Shown: one piece after another, positions 1-8,951 of the stretch
Layout of the letters: every line of letters begins with the position of its first letter
Position numbering within the stretch: the first letter of the stretch is position 1
NCBI GenBank assembly: GCA_025059995.1
Contig: JANXCF010000003.1
Coordinates: forward strand, 356,001 to 420,000
DNA from: Leptospiraceae bacterium
GTDB lineage: Bacteria; Spirochaetota; Leptospiria; Leptospirales; Leptonemataceae
DNA length: 64,000 bases
Direction: 5' to 3'
Program-made: the position numbers and the translations under genes
Notes under the pieces: generated by a model
What the model was told of the DNA's origin: nothing
The model's input: the letters and a program-made list of their open reading frames with translations, nothing else
Database searches by the model: none

Positions 1-632
1 GTTAAAAAACCTGCTTTTGAAGTGCTTTCTAACACCTTGAGGGAAATTTGATAATTCGATTGAGGACAAATTTCTCTAAACAACGAAGGAACAGTCTCGA
101 TGTTATGGGCAATGATTTCGGGCTTTTCATTCCATATCTTTTGTAAATTTTCTTCTTTTCCTTTAAAGTCCGGGATTAACACTTCAACGGTGGTTTGAGG
201 ATTTTGTTTTTTGACTTCCCGAATGCAAGAAGCAAAATGAGCACTTCCACCATCCTTTAAATCATCTCGATCCACAGAGGTAATCACAACATGTTTTAGT
301 TTCATTTCTCGGACAGAGTTCGCTAATCTCATTGGTTCTGTGGGATCTAAAGGAAGGGGTTTTGCTGTTTGAATATTACAAAATCCACATCTCCTTGTGC
401 AACGATCCCCCATGATCAAATAAGTAGCAGTTCCCATGCTCCAACAATGGTTGAGATTAGGACATAATGACTCTTCACAAACAGTGTTCAAAAAATTTTC
501 TTTTATGCTTTTTCTGACACTGCTTGAATTCAGATTTTTCTTAGGAATGGGTAGTTCTTTTTCAATCTCAACAGGGATAGCGAATGGGATGGGGATTCGT
601 ATCTTTTTTGAAGTTAATTCTTGAGAAATCAC
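1..632 (-). CDS. lipA: Lipoyl synthase (C-terminal end cut by window edge)
   Basis: Radical-SAM enzyme that inserts two sulfurs into protein-bound octanoyl groups to make lipoate. Reading the reverse strand gives the two family iron-sulfur motifs in the right order: the auxiliary cluster C-x4-C-x5-C (C-EESL-C-PNLNH-C, just before MGTATYLIMGD) and the radical-SAM C-x3-C-x2-C (CTRRCGFC), followed by the conserved DRDDLKDGG and HNIETVP segments. The C-terminal part lies outside the window. I chose the GTG at 632 because no in-frame ATG lies upstream of the cluster motif; no Shine-Dalgarno sequence is visible and the start is uncertain. It follows hisI on the same strand with a 44-bp gap. Confidence 0.93.
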   Translation of the reverse strand, partial: MISQELTSKKIRIPIPFAIPVEIEKELPIPKKNLNSSSVRKSIKENFLNTVCEESLCPNLNHCWSMGTATYLIMGDRCTRRCGFCNIQTAKPLPLDPTEPMRLANSVREMKLKHVVITSVDRDDLKDGGSAHFASCIREVKKQNPQTTVEVLIPDFKGKEENLQKIWNEKPEIIAHNIETVPSLFREICPQSNYQISLKVLESTSKAGFL

Positions 633-676
633 AACAACAATAAAATTGAAATTTTTTTTCTTGCAAGCAATTTCAT

Positions 677-1120
677 TTACTCGTATTCTTTAAGAAAAAT
701 TAAATGTTCATTCTCAATCTTTCGGTAATAGCAGGTTTTTCGATGCTTTTGTGTTCCCTTTTGGTAGGTATGACAAATTCCTTCTTTTATGGGTTTTACT
801 AAATATAACAAAGAATTTTGCTCACAATTGACACGGATTTCATGGAGCTCTAAGTAATTTCCGGAAGTTTCCCCTTTGATCCAAAGTTCTTTTCTTTTGG
901 AGCTATAAAATACTGCTTTTTTTAATTCGATGGCTTTTCTTAAAGCTTCTGGAGTGACATACGCTAACATGAGGACTTCTTTGGTTTCGATATCCTGAAC
1001 AATTACTGGCATGATGTTGGGAATCTTGGCTACTTCTTGAAGTTTTTGAAAGTCTAATTGCAATTCTGAGATTTCTTCTATCGAATTTATGGAAACTTGA
1101 AAATTTTTCTTAATTTCCAT
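677..1120 (-). CDS. hisI: Phosphoribosyl-AMP cyclohydrolase
   Basis: Third step of histidine synthesis: hydrolytic opening of the adenine ring of phosphoribosyl-AMP, in the cytoplasm. The 147-residue protein shows the family core IVQDIETKEVLMLAY, the SGNYL segment, the metal-binding VNC, and the late Cys residues CHTYQKG and TCYYR. The first ~35 residues are an extension relative to short bacterial HisI. HisE is not fused; a separate hisE lies near 54.4 kb. The gene is divergent from aroA and the longest reading frames start almost back to back, so its promoter must lie inside the aroA 5' region. Confidence 0.93.
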   Translation of the reverse strand: MEIKKNFQVSINSIEEISELQLDFQKLQEVAKIPNIMPVIVQDIETKEVLMLAYVTPEALRKAIELKKAVFYSSKRKELWIKGETSGNYLELHEIRVNCEQNSLLYLVKPIKEGICHTYQKGTQKHRKTCYYRKIENEHLIFLKEYE

Positions 1121-1148
1121 TATGGTTGAAAAAAAAAACTTTGTTTGT

Positions 1149-2453
1149 ATGTCTATATTTAAAAAGTATCAAGAACAAGATCAAGACATTCTATTTATTC
1201 CAAAAGTTTCCTCGTTTCGTGGTGAAGTGGAATTGATTGGCTCCAAATCCATTGCTAATCGAGCTTTGATCCTTTCTTCTTTTTGCGAAGAAGAAACCCT
1301 ACTCCAAAATGTTCCAGACTCAGAGGACGTTTCGGTGTTGATAGAAAATCTGCCTTTTTTGGGTATTGAAATCCAAAAGCTTTCTTCAAAGGAACTACTC
1401 ATCAAAGGTAGTCCCGAATGGAACCCCAAAAAAAATTACTTTAATCTAAAAAATGCGGGAACAGCTCTACGCCCCCTCATCGCTATTCTATCTACAAAAG
1501 AAATTCATCAAGACATCGTGATTGATGGCAATGAACAAATGCGAAAAAGACCCATCAAGGATTTGGTGGAGGCGTTATCTCAGATTGGTGTGGAAATTCA
1601 ATCCCAAAATGGCTATCCCCCCGTCAAAATCCAAAAAGGTGGCTGGAGGAAAAATCAAATCTTTCTTTCAGGAAAAACCTCTAGTCAATATTTGAGTGCT
1701 TTACTTTTAGCAGCGCCGTTGACTTTTCAAGAAATAGAAATTTTTATCACAGATGAATTAGTGAGCAAACCCTACGTAGACATCACTATCGCCTTGATGA
1801 AGAAGTTCCAAGTGGAAGTCATTAATGAAAACTATCGTTATTTTAACATACCAAAGCAATTCTATCGAAGCCCTAAGACCCTTTGGATTGAAGGAGATGC
1901 CACCGCCGCCACCTACTTTTGGACAGCCGGACTACTTTCAGGACCCGTATCTACAAAAGGAATCACTTTGAACTCCATCCAAGGAGATATTCAGTATTTA
2001 GAAGTCATCAAGACCTTAGGTGGAAAAGTAGAATTTGATCACCAAAGTGTTAGAGTTTTTCGTCTATATCCGATAAAGGGATTGAGTATTGATATGAATG
2101 CTATGCCAGATGCAGCTATGACCTTAGCAATCACAGGGCTTTTTGCCGAAACCTACATAGAAATCTATAATGTCGAAAATCTGAGAGTAAAAGAATCCGA
2201 GCGAATCCGAGGTTTACACAATGAACTAAAAAAATTCGGAGCTACCGTAGAAGAAAGAAAAGACGGGCTCAAAATTTATCCACCAAAGCAAATCCCAAAA
2301 ACTCCCCGTATTGAAACATATCATGACCATCGAATGGCAATGGCATTTTCCTTAGCATCGTTTTTAAGCGATCTGGAAATTATTAACCCTGATTGTGTGA
2401 AGAAAACCTACCCCAATTACTTTCAGGATTTTGAATCCCTATGCGTTTTATGA
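1149..2453 (+). CDS. aroA: 3-phosphoshikimate 1-carboxyvinyltransferase (EPSP synthase)
   Basis: Sixth step of the shikimate pathway: transfers enolpyruvyl from PEP to shikimate-3-phosphate. Signature segments are visible: GSKSIANRALILSSF near the N-terminus (substrate-binding Lys), NAGTALRPLIAIL, DGNEQMRKRPI, SGKTSSQYLSALL, and the C-terminal NLRVKESERIRGL and DHRMAMAFSLA. Length is normal (~434 residues). An ATG at 1122 would add nine residues, but it lies 2 bp from the divergent hisI start, so I prefer 1149. Neither start has a clear Shine-Dalgarno sequence. The stop codon overlaps the next start as ATGA. Confidence 0.93.
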   Translation: MSIFKKYQEQDQDILFIPKVSSFRGEVELIGSKSIANRALILSSFCEEETLLQNVPDSEDVSVLIENLPFLGIEIQKLSSKELLIKGSPEWNPKKNYFNLKNAGTALRPLIAILSTKEIHQDIVIDGNEQMRKRPIKDLVEALSQIGVEIQSQNGYPPVKIQKGGWRKNQIFLSGKTSSQYLSALLLAAPLTFQEIEIFITDELVSKPYVDITIALMKKFQVEVINENYRYFNIPKQFYRSPKTLWIEGDATAATYFWTAGLLSGPVSTKGITLNSIQGDIQYLEVIKTLGGKVEFDHQSVRVFRLYPIKGLSIDMNAMPDAAMTLAITGLFAETYIEIYNVENLRVKESERIRGLHNELKKFGATVEERKDGLKIYPPKQIPKTPRIETYHDHRMAMAFSLASFLSDLEIINPDCVKKTYPNYFQDFESLCVL

Positions 2454-4141
2454 CAGATGTAAGAGAAATTTTTAATGCCTTTGACTCTCATGATGATGGT
2501 TATTTTTTGATAGAAAATCGAGAAAATACTGCTTATTTATGTGTTTTTCCTCCTACTACAAAAATGGGAAGAAAGGTCACACTTTCAGAGGTTCAAGCTC
2601 GGTTAGAACTATTTGAGATTTCTTATGACATTGAACAAGTCAAAACTATTGTGGAAAGAGCTGATGGTAAGTGGCATGCTCTCGGCAACTGGAAAGAACC
2701 CGAATCCGAAGATGCAAAATGGGAAATCCTGATCTCAGAAGACAAAAAATCAGCTTACTTAAAAATCACACCACCCGTATACAAAGGCAAATGGATAAAC
2801 AGTGAAGAAATCTGGAAAGCCCTTAGAGAAAAAGGAATCATCATTGGCATTCAAGAGGAACTCTTAGAAAAAATCATCAATCGTGAATTAGAAGAACTCA
2901 AAGACTTCACTCAAAATGAAACATGGGAAAAAACTTTTTTGATTGCTAAGGCAATTGATCCTCAACAAAGCACTGACGGAAAAATACGGTTTTACTTTGA
3001 TCCCTTTCCTCGAGCTAAGCCAAAAGAAAACCCAAACGGAAAAGTAGATCTTCGAGCTCTTAATGTGATACAAGTTTGCAAAGAAAAGGATCTCTTAGCT
3101 GAGATTCTTCCACCTATAAAAGGAAAACCTGGAGTTGACATCTTTGGAAATCCCATCCCACCCATAGAAGGAAAATGTGCTCAAATCGAAGCAGGAGAAA
3201 ACACAGAACTCATAGATGGTAAACTTTACGCAAAAATTGCTGGGCAAGTAAAAATCCAAACCAACTCTGATTTTACTCATGCCAAAATCCAAGTGATACC
3301 TGTTTTGACGCTTGAGAACGTAGATTTCTCCGTAGGGAACATAGAATTTCCTGGAACCGTATATATCAAAAACCGCATATTAGATGGTTTTGAAGTCAAA
3401 GCAGGGGAAGACATCATTATCGAAAAATCCGTAGGTAGTGTAAAGTTGTCATCTCAGGGAGATATCATTCTACATGGTGGGATTATGGGGAGAGGTCAAG
3501 GTTTTGTTTATGCCGAAGGAAACATTTATGCAAGATTTATCCAAAATAGTCAAGTTTATGCTAAAAAAAGTGTTTATGTTGAGGACTTGATTTTTCACTC
3601 TGAGGTTCTTGCAGGAGAAGAAATCCATATCCATCAAGGTCGAGGGGAATTGATTGGTGGAAAATCTATATGTGGTCAGAAACTCATTTCAAAGCGGATC
3701 GGAGCTGTTGCCGAACCTCATACTTTGATCTATGTAGGAATCCCACCCGAAACCCTTAAAGAAATCAACAAAATCAACGAAGAAATTGAAAGGAACTCTC
3801 GCCTTCTTGCTGAGATTGAAAAAAACATCAAATACTTAGAAAACCAACCAGCAAAACTTCAAGAAGAAAAACATAAAAGATATTACGAAAAACTCAAATT
3901 AGCCAAACAAAAGCTCCAACAAAAACAAGAAAACTACCTCAACCAAAAAGAAATCCTACTTCTTTCAAGTAAAGCCCAACCCCAAGGAGAAGTTCACATC
4001 CAAGAAATTATATTTCCCAACGTAGAAATCATTTTTGGAAATAAATCCGCAAAATACAAACAAACTAAAACTCCCATAAAGTTTTCTTGTAAAATTGCTT
4101 ATGACACCAAAAATAGAGTTCCCAAGATTCTTTATGATTAA
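2450..4141 (+). CDS. FapA-type DUF342 family protein
   Basis: The protein has 563 residues. An N-terminal region of ~180 residues precedes a FapA core with the conserved ILPPIKGKPGVDIFGNPIPP segment, then a right-handed beta-helix-like stretch of glycine-rich repeats (residues ~280-430), then a Lys/Glu/Gln-rich coiled coil (~440-520). DUF342 proteins are known as polymer-forming or cell-surface/regulatory factors (FapA) but have no settled enzymatic role. I chose the ATG at 2450 (ATGA overlap with the aroA stop) over an ATG at 2441; both are possible. The 3' end overlaps the convergent DUF1232 gene by 4 bp. Confidence 0.8.
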   Translation: MTDVREIFNAFDSHDDGYFLIENRENTAYLCVFPPTTKMGRKVTLSEVQARLELFEISYDIEQVKTIVERADGKWHALGNWKEPESEDAKWEILISEDKKSAYLKITPPVYKGKWINSEEIWKALREKGIIIGIQEELLEKIINRELEELKDFTQNETWEKTFLIAKAIDPQQSTDGKIRFYFDPFPRAKPKENPNGKVDLRALNVIQVCKEKDLLAEILPPIKGKPGVDIFGNPIPPIEGKCAQIEAGENTELIDGKLYAKIAGQVKIQTNSDFTHAKIQVIPVLTLENVDFSVGNIEFPGTVYIKNRILDGFEVKAGEDIIIEKSVGSVKLSSQGDIILHGGIMGRGQGFVYAEGNIYARFIQNSQVYAKKSVYVEDLIFHSEVLAGEEIHIHQGRGELIGGKSICGQKLISKRIGAVAEPHTLIYVGIPPETLKEINKINEEIERNSRLLAEIEKNIKYLENQPAKLQEEKHKRYYEKLKLAKQKLQQKQENYLNQKEILLLSSKAQPQGEVHIQEIIFPNVEIIFGNKSAKYKQTKTPIKFSCKIAYDTKNRVPKILYD

Positions 4142-4380
4142 CGTTTCTTTCGCTTGATCAAAGATAAAATCTTTTCAATCCAAGGCATATTGACCCCCAA
4201 TTTTCTCAAAGCATACGTAAACAAAAACAGAGCCACACCTTCATCAATCCAACCCAAAATGGGAATACCATCCGTAAACTCGGGAAAGAAAATATAAATC
4301 AGACTCATCAAAGCAAGTATGAGATACAACCATTTTATTTTTTTGGGCTTTTCTTCTGGCAAAGTTGCTTGATTTTCCAT
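4138..4380 (-). CDS. DUF1232 (YkvA-like) small membrane protein
   Basis: An 80-residue protein with a charged N-terminus, a hydrophobic helix (residues ~18-35), the signature PILGWIDEG (compare the family DxIPVLGYLDD pattern) and a second hydrophobic segment, ending in a basic RKKR tail. The DUF1232 family has no established function; members are small membrane proteins. It lies 4 bp downstream of the DUF1574 gene and is probably the last gene of a three-gene reverse-strand operon. Confidence 0.7.
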   Translation of the reverse strand: MENQATLPEEKPKKIKWLYLILALMSLIYIFFPEFTDGIPILGWIDEGVALFLFTYALRKLGVNMPWIEKILSLIKRKKR

Positions 4381-4384
4381 GCAA

Positions 4385-5449
4385 TCAATTTCTTGGAAGA
4401 TTAGACTTTCTCAATCGATTTTGATACCATTTTAGAATTTCTTCTAAAACAAAATGATAACACTCAATGGACATATGGGTAGCATCAAAAAATGTATTAC
4501 AGAAAAACCTTGTGTTGGAACTAAAATCCATCAACTGACTTTTTTCAAGAAATGTTTGCATCTTCTCCTTCCAGATTTGAGTGGCTTTTTGGGTTTGTTC
4601 CATTTGTTGTAGCATCTCCTCCATCACCGGGGAAACCGGAGGCTTTACGAGAAGATATGTAATATTGTTTTTCTCGATAAGCTCGATGGTTCTTTGGAAA
4701 AACTCCCACTGCCTTTTCGAAAAAGAATAATTTTTATACAACCACAGGATGTTTCCGTAAGCACTGATCTCCATTTCTGCTAAATCCCGCATATACCATT
4801 CTTTATTGAGAATGGGAGGAAGCCCACACCCTTGGTTTTCTCTCTGGAACCTATCTACTTGATATAAAAATTGATAGATTGGTTCTTGAGGATTTTTGAG
4901 TCGCTGCCACAAAACATAAATATCAGGTGGATAACGCTTTCCTGCAAAAAGGTTATAACCCAAAAAGGCGCTGACCTCATCCCTTTCGAATAAAGAAAAA
5001 TACCGAATCACAAATGAAAAATCAAACGTATAAGGAAGATTTGACCTTCGAAAACCAGGAGAATATTCATTGAATTGAAAAGGATCAGTTTCTAAAACCA
5101 CAAAATCAATCTTTGATGAAGCATCCAAAATCTTTTCAACGATGTAAAGATAATAGGCTGGTGAGTTTACAGGAACAGAGAAGTTATAAAGTTCCCAATC
5201 AGGAAAATTCTTTTTGAATTCTTGATAATCAAAAAACATGAATCGGGAACTTCCCATTACCACTAAGTTTTTCTTTTTTGGCTCTGAGTGTGAAAGTTTT
5301 TGGATCAGTTCTTCTTTATATTGGTAATAAAGAAACGTGGGATCTTTTTGGGTAAGAAATTGGATTTCTTTTATTAAGAAAATTTTATCCAAAAGAAAAA
5401 GAAGAAAAACTATCCCTAAAGGAAAATAGGCTACGAGGTGTTTTTTCAT
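4385..5449 (-). CDS. DUF1574 family SGNH-like protein
   Basis: A 354-residue protein with an N-terminal hydrophobic anchor (residues ~8-28). VVMGSSRFMFFD (residues ~64-75) matches the GSSR nucleophile block of SGNH/AlgX-like proteins, and a late D-x-x-H (DATHMS) supplies the Asp-His pair. DUF1574 is best represented in Leptospira. SGNH-type folds often move or remove acyl groups on surface glycans; that role is inferred here. It overlaps the upstream GT87-like gene by 4 bp, so the two are probably translated together. Confidence 0.72.
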   Translation of the reverse strand: MKKHLVAYFPLGIVFLLFLLDKIFLIKEIQFLTQKDPTFLYYQYKEELIQKLSHSEPKKKNLVVMGSSRFMFFDYQEFKKNFPDWELYNFSVPVNSPAYYLYIVEKILDASSKIDFVVLETDPFQFNEYSPGFRRSNLPYTFDFSFVIRYFSLFERDEVSAFLGYNLFAGKRYPPDIYVLWQRLKNPQEPIYQFLYQVDRFQRENQGCGLPPILNKEWYMRDLAEMEISAYGNILWLYKNYSFSKRQWEFFQRTIELIEKNNITYLLVKPPVSPVMEEMLQQMEQTQKATQIWKEKMQTFLEKSQLMDFSSNTRFFCNTFFDATHMSIECYHFVLEEILKWYQNRLRKSNLPRN

Positions 5450-6861
5450 GTTTGATTTTTCACAACAAAGGTGATTGAACCAAACAACTTAAATGCGAGA
5501 AAAATCCAAATCCCAAAGTTAATCCACGTAAAAAACGAGTAAATCGAAAAAAAATCCCTCACCCCATAAGGAAGAAACATCAAAATCCAAACAAAAATCG
5601 AAGGAAAAACGAACAATCCATGATGTATCTCATCATGCTTCAAAAAATAAAAAAAATAAGCAACGATCAAAATCCCAAAGGTATGATACCAACTAATCCC
5701 AGAGGTGAGCAAAGCAGAAAGAAAAAGAAAATATAAATAATACAAAGTCAAATTTTGATCTTTGAACGAGAAAATCCAGAAGGCAAAACTCAAAACCAAA
5801 AGAACCCCCAATACAAAAGAATTTAACGAAGTTATGAGAACTTTTATCGTTTCAAAAGAAAGAGGAACTAACGGTAAACCATAGAGATGCTGCTTAAAAT
5901 CAGCGAAAGTAAGAAACAACTTCCCCAAAGCTCCAGACAAAGATTGATTGTTAGTATAGGGTCGAACGAATCCGAATTCTTGATAAGTTCCCATGATCAA
6001 TTCATACCAAAAACGAAAAAATTCCCAGTTTTTCTCCCACCCCAAATAAAGTGATGGCAAAAAAATAGCCAAAAAAATTCCTAAAAACGTCCCCAATAGG
6101 ACACTATATCGTCGTTGAATGAAAAAGAACAAAACGATAAAACCCGTAATGATTTTTATCATCATGGTAAATCCCACAAAAACCCCCAAAACAAAATCAA
6201 GGGTAAAATTTTTGGAGTAGTAAAAAAAATTTAACGTCAAGACCAAAAAGAAGATCAAAAAAAAACCAATATTTCCATTACTGCTGTTTTGAATGAGGTA
6301 TGGAAATGTAAAAACCAAAGAAAGTAAAATCCCCCTCAAAATTTTTCGCTTAGATCTCACACCTAATTGATATGCAAGCTGATACAAAAGCCACAAAGAA
6401 ACTCCCAAAATCAAAAGTTGAAAAATCTGAAATACCATCCCCGCAACCTCATAAGAAAAAAACGTCAAGGGTATGATAAGGAATCCAAAAAGAGGAGGAT
6501 ATAAATACGTTCCAATCCCTTTTATTTGGCTTAAAAAATCATATAGCTTTTGGAAATTTCCTTCTTTTAAGAGGGATGGGAGCTCCGACTGGTGGTTCAA
6601 AAACCATTCGATTTTTTCTTCGTAGTAAGGGCTTTGATGATTTCGAATTCTCAGTGATGCATGGTAGTAATCTTCGAAATCACTTCTACTTTTCCACTCC
6701 CAAGTTTGTGTTGTGGGAGAAAGGATTTCCAATGAATTTATCAACAAAACCAAAAAAAGAACTCCAAAAGAAAAATAAATATTTTTGTATTTAAGAAAAA
6801 TCAAGAGTATCTTTTGTTTGCATTGTAAAAATATACTTTTCCATGAATTTTCAATTTTCAT
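5446..6861 (-). CDS. Polytopic membrane glycosyltransferase, GT87/DUF2029-like
   Basis: A 471-residue protein with about ten hydrophobic segments. The first large extracytoplasmic loop contains SDFEDYYHASLRIRNHQSPY, in the position of the acidic motif in GT-C mannosyltransferases of the GT87 type, followed by TYLYPPLFGFLIIPLTF. Such enzymes transfer sugars from polyprenyl-phosphate donors at the membrane. The acceptor is unknown; coupling to the DUF1574 gene suggests surface glycan modification. The gene is divergent from queA. A TTGACT box lies 38 nt before its ATG. Confidence 0.68.
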   Translation of the reverse strand: MKIENSWKSIFLQCKQKILLIFLKYKNIYFSFGVLFLVLLINSLEILSPTTQTWEWKSRSDFEDYYHASLRIRNHQSPYYEEKIEWFLNHQSELPSLLKEGNFQKLYDFLSQIKGIGTYLYPPLFGFLIIPLTFFSYEVAGMVFQIFQLLILGVSLWLLYQLAYQLGVRSKRKILRGILLSLVFTFPYLIQNSSNGNIGFFLIFFLVLTLNFFYYSKNFTLDFVLGVFVGFTMMIKIITGFIVLFFFIQRRYSVLLGTFLGIFLAIFLPSLYLGWEKNWEFFRFWYELIMGTYQEFGFVRPYTNNQSLSGALGKLFLTFADFKQHLYGLPLVPLSFETIKVLITSLNSFVLGVLLVLSFAFWIFSFKDQNLTLYYLYFLFLSALLTSGISWYHTFGILIVAYFFYFLKHDEIHHGLFVFPSIFVWILMFLPYGVRDFFSIYSFFTWINFGIWIFLAFKLFGSITFVVKNQT

Positions 6862-6909
6862 TGAAATGTAAGTTTTTTTTTTGGAAGTATCTTAGTCAAA
6901 CGCATAAGC

Positions 6910-7980
6910 ATGATGAAGGAAACTCACATTGAAGAATTAAACGAATATAGATTTGATTTACCCGAAGAACTCATTGCAAAATACCCAGCAATTCCAAGAG
7001 ACTCCGCAAGACTAATGATCCTCAAAAATCAAACCATCCAGCATGATATTTTCGCTAATATTGATAAATATCTTTCCGAAAAATCCATTTTGGTTTTCAA
7101 CAACACAAAAGTTTCTCAAAGAAGAGTTTTTCTAAAAAGAAAAAAAACCCAGAAAACCTTCGAGGTTCTTTTTTTAGAACCAATAGAAAACAATCTCTGG
7201 AAGTGTCTTATCCGAAAAGGAAGTAAACTCTCACTAAAAGAAGAACTTAAACTCGGAGAATATACCTTCATAATAGAAAAAAAAGAAGAGCGGTTTTATT
7301 ACGTCAGTTGTTGGATGAACCAACATCCAGCCATGATCGATATCTCTTCAGCTGAAAATTTTTTTCTTCGATATGGAGAACCTCCAATTCCACCTTATTT
7401 GAAGCGAAGAGCCAATGAAATAGACAAGATTTACTACCAAACCATTTTTGCCGAAAAACCGGGAAGTGTTGCTGCACCAACAGCTTCTTTACACTTCACA
7501 GAACATTTACTTAACAAACTTTATAAAAAACATATAATTCTTTTCATCACCCTTCATATTGGTTATGGAACTTTTTCGCCATTAACAGAGAAAGAACTGA
7601 AAACAAAAGAATTACACGAAGAACCCTATGAAATCCCCAATGAAGTAGCTCAGATTCTAAACGAAAACCACAAAAAATTTCCCATAGTTGCTGTGGGAAC
7701 CACGACCCTCAGAGCATTAGAAGATAACTTCAGAAAATTCCAGCAATTTCAAGCAGGCAAATTCTCAACAAAATTGTTTCTAAAACCACCTGATTTGATT
7801 TTATCGACGGAATATCTGATTACGAATTTTCATCTTCCTGCCTCATCACTTTTTATGCTCGTCTGTGCTTTCGGCGGAAAGGAATTTCTAAAACAAGCAT
7901 ACGATATAGCCATCAAAGAAAGGTATAGATTTTATAGCTACGGGGACGGAATGCTTTTACAAAATCAAATCTATTTATAA
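6910..7980 (+). CDS. queA: S-adenosylmethionine:tRNA ribosyltransferase-isomerase
   Basis: Makes epoxyqueuosine in tRNA by transferring and isomerising the ribosyl part of SAM onto preQ1-tRNA. The 356-residue sequence has the normal length and the family blocks: FDLPEELIAKYPAIPRDSARLM at the N-terminus, FNNTKVSQRR, PPIPPYLKRRA, EKPGSVAAPTASLHFT, HIGYGTFSP and the C-terminal TNFHLPASSLFMLV. Two adjacent ATG codons (6910, 6913) could start it. No Shine-Dalgarno sequence is evident. The gene stands alone, divergent from the GT87-like gene. Confidence 0.95.
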   Translation: MMKETHIEELNEYRFDLPEELIAKYPAIPRDSARLMILKNQTIQHDIFANIDKYLSEKSILVFNNTKVSQRRVFLKRKKTQKTFEVLFLEPIENNLWKCLIRKGSKLSLKEELKLGEYTFIIEKKEERFYYVSCWMNQHPAMIDISSAENFFLRYGEPPIPPYLKRRANEIDKIYYQTIFAEKPGSVAAPTASLHFTEHLLNKLYKKHIILFITLHIGYGTFSPLTEKELKTKELHEEPYEIPNEVAQILNENHKKFPIVAVGTTTLRALEDNFRKFQQFQAGKFSTKLFLKPPDLILSTEYLITNFHLPASSLFMLVCAFGGKEFLKQAYDIAIKERYRFYSYGDGMLLQNQIYL

Positions 7981-8007
7981 TTTTTTCTAAATATTTACAA
8001 ATATGAA

Positions 8008-8034
8008 TTGACATTAAGAAATTAAAGATAAACT
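8008..8034 (+). promoter_or_regulatory. Candidate sigma-70 promoter of the 8043 gene
   Basis: A consensus -35 TTGACA at 8008-8013 is followed after 15 bp by TAAACT at 8029-8034 (4/6 to TATAAT). The ATG at 8043 starts 9 nt after the -10 box, so transcription would begin at or next to the start codon. Confidence 0.45.
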
Positions 8035-8042
8035 AAAAAACA

Positions 8043-8951
8043 ATGAAAAATATCCCTGTATTGAAGCAAATCATGGATTTAAAATTTCATCATTTTCATC
8101 TGGATCAATTCCAAAAGTTCATTTTAGAAAACATTCACTTAGAATTCTTTTTAAAGAAAGGAAGAATGATCCTAACGCCAGATTATCAAGTTTATTTTGT
8201 TAGTAATGAAGACATTTCTGATGAAGAATACGCTCAGATTGAGTCCCTAAAAAAAGAACACAGGTTTTTATCTAAACTAAAAGAATATATTATATATAAC
8301 TTAGCCATTTACTCAGCTCTGATTGAAACAAATTCTTATTTTATCGAAAACAATAATTATCTTCTTATCTGCCGATTTGTTCCCGAAGCAAATCACAAAA
8401 ATCACTTCGAATTGAAAGTTTATACCATACATCCTGATGAACTTCCTCATAACTATAAAGATAAACTTTACTTGGGAAGAGACTTTGTGAACGTTCAGTC
8501 CTTCACAAGAAAGTATTTGGGAATTTTATCCATCAAAAATAGCTTAAAAGAACAATTAAAAAAGCTGGAAAATCGTTTGAGGGCATACACGACCAAAGAA
8601 ATCTTTTCCGAAATTGAAAGCGAATACACAAATGAAATCAAAGAACTCATCTCTGAGATTGAAGAATATGTGAATGTTATCACTTCAGATTATCCAGAAG
8701 AAATCTCCAAAAAAACCATTCCAGAAAACAAGTTGATACAAGTTAACGAAATTTTTCGAGAAATCAAACACGTCCTGATTGATATCGAAGACTCTATAAA
8801 AGAACTCGAAGACAAACTCTTAGAAAGCAATCTACTGAAAGCCGCCAAATACGTAATCAAATTTCGTAAAGATATAATGAATTATACTAACTATATCATC
8901 ATCAAAATCAACGGAAGGATTTCCGATGCCGTAAATCACATCCACTTATGA
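8043..8951 (+). CDS. Unknown charged, partly coiled-coil protein
   Basis: I do not recognise this 302-residue protein. There is no signal peptide or membrane helix. The N-terminal half (to ~165) is mixed alpha/beta in character with the segment GRMILTPDYQVYFV; the C-terminal half (~170-290) is rich in Glu, Lys, Ile and Leu with heptad-like spacing, suggesting a coiled coil or helical bundle. It has its own TTGACA box 35 nt before the ATG and no Shine-Dalgarno sequence. Its last 16 bp overlap the end of convergent ftsZ, so no terminator separates them. Confidence 0.6.
   Translation: MKNIPVLKQIMDLKFHHFHLDQFQKFILENIHLEFFLKKGRMILTPDYQVYFVSNEDISDEEYAQIESLKKEHRFLSKLKEYIIYNLAIYSALIETNSYFIENNNYLLICRFVPEANHKNHFELKVYTIHPDELPHNYKDKLYLGRDFVNVQSFTRKYLGILSIKNSLKEQLKKLENRLRAYTTKEIFSEIESEYTNEIKELISEIEEYVNVITSDYPEEISKKTIPENKLIQVNEIFREIKHVLIDIEDSIKELEDKLLESNLLKAAKYVIKFRKDIMNYTNYIIIKINGRISDAVNHIHL

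Noticed and set aside
1181..1429. Open frame opposite aroA
   Set aside because: Antisense shadow of a well-conserved gene with no start signal or similarity.
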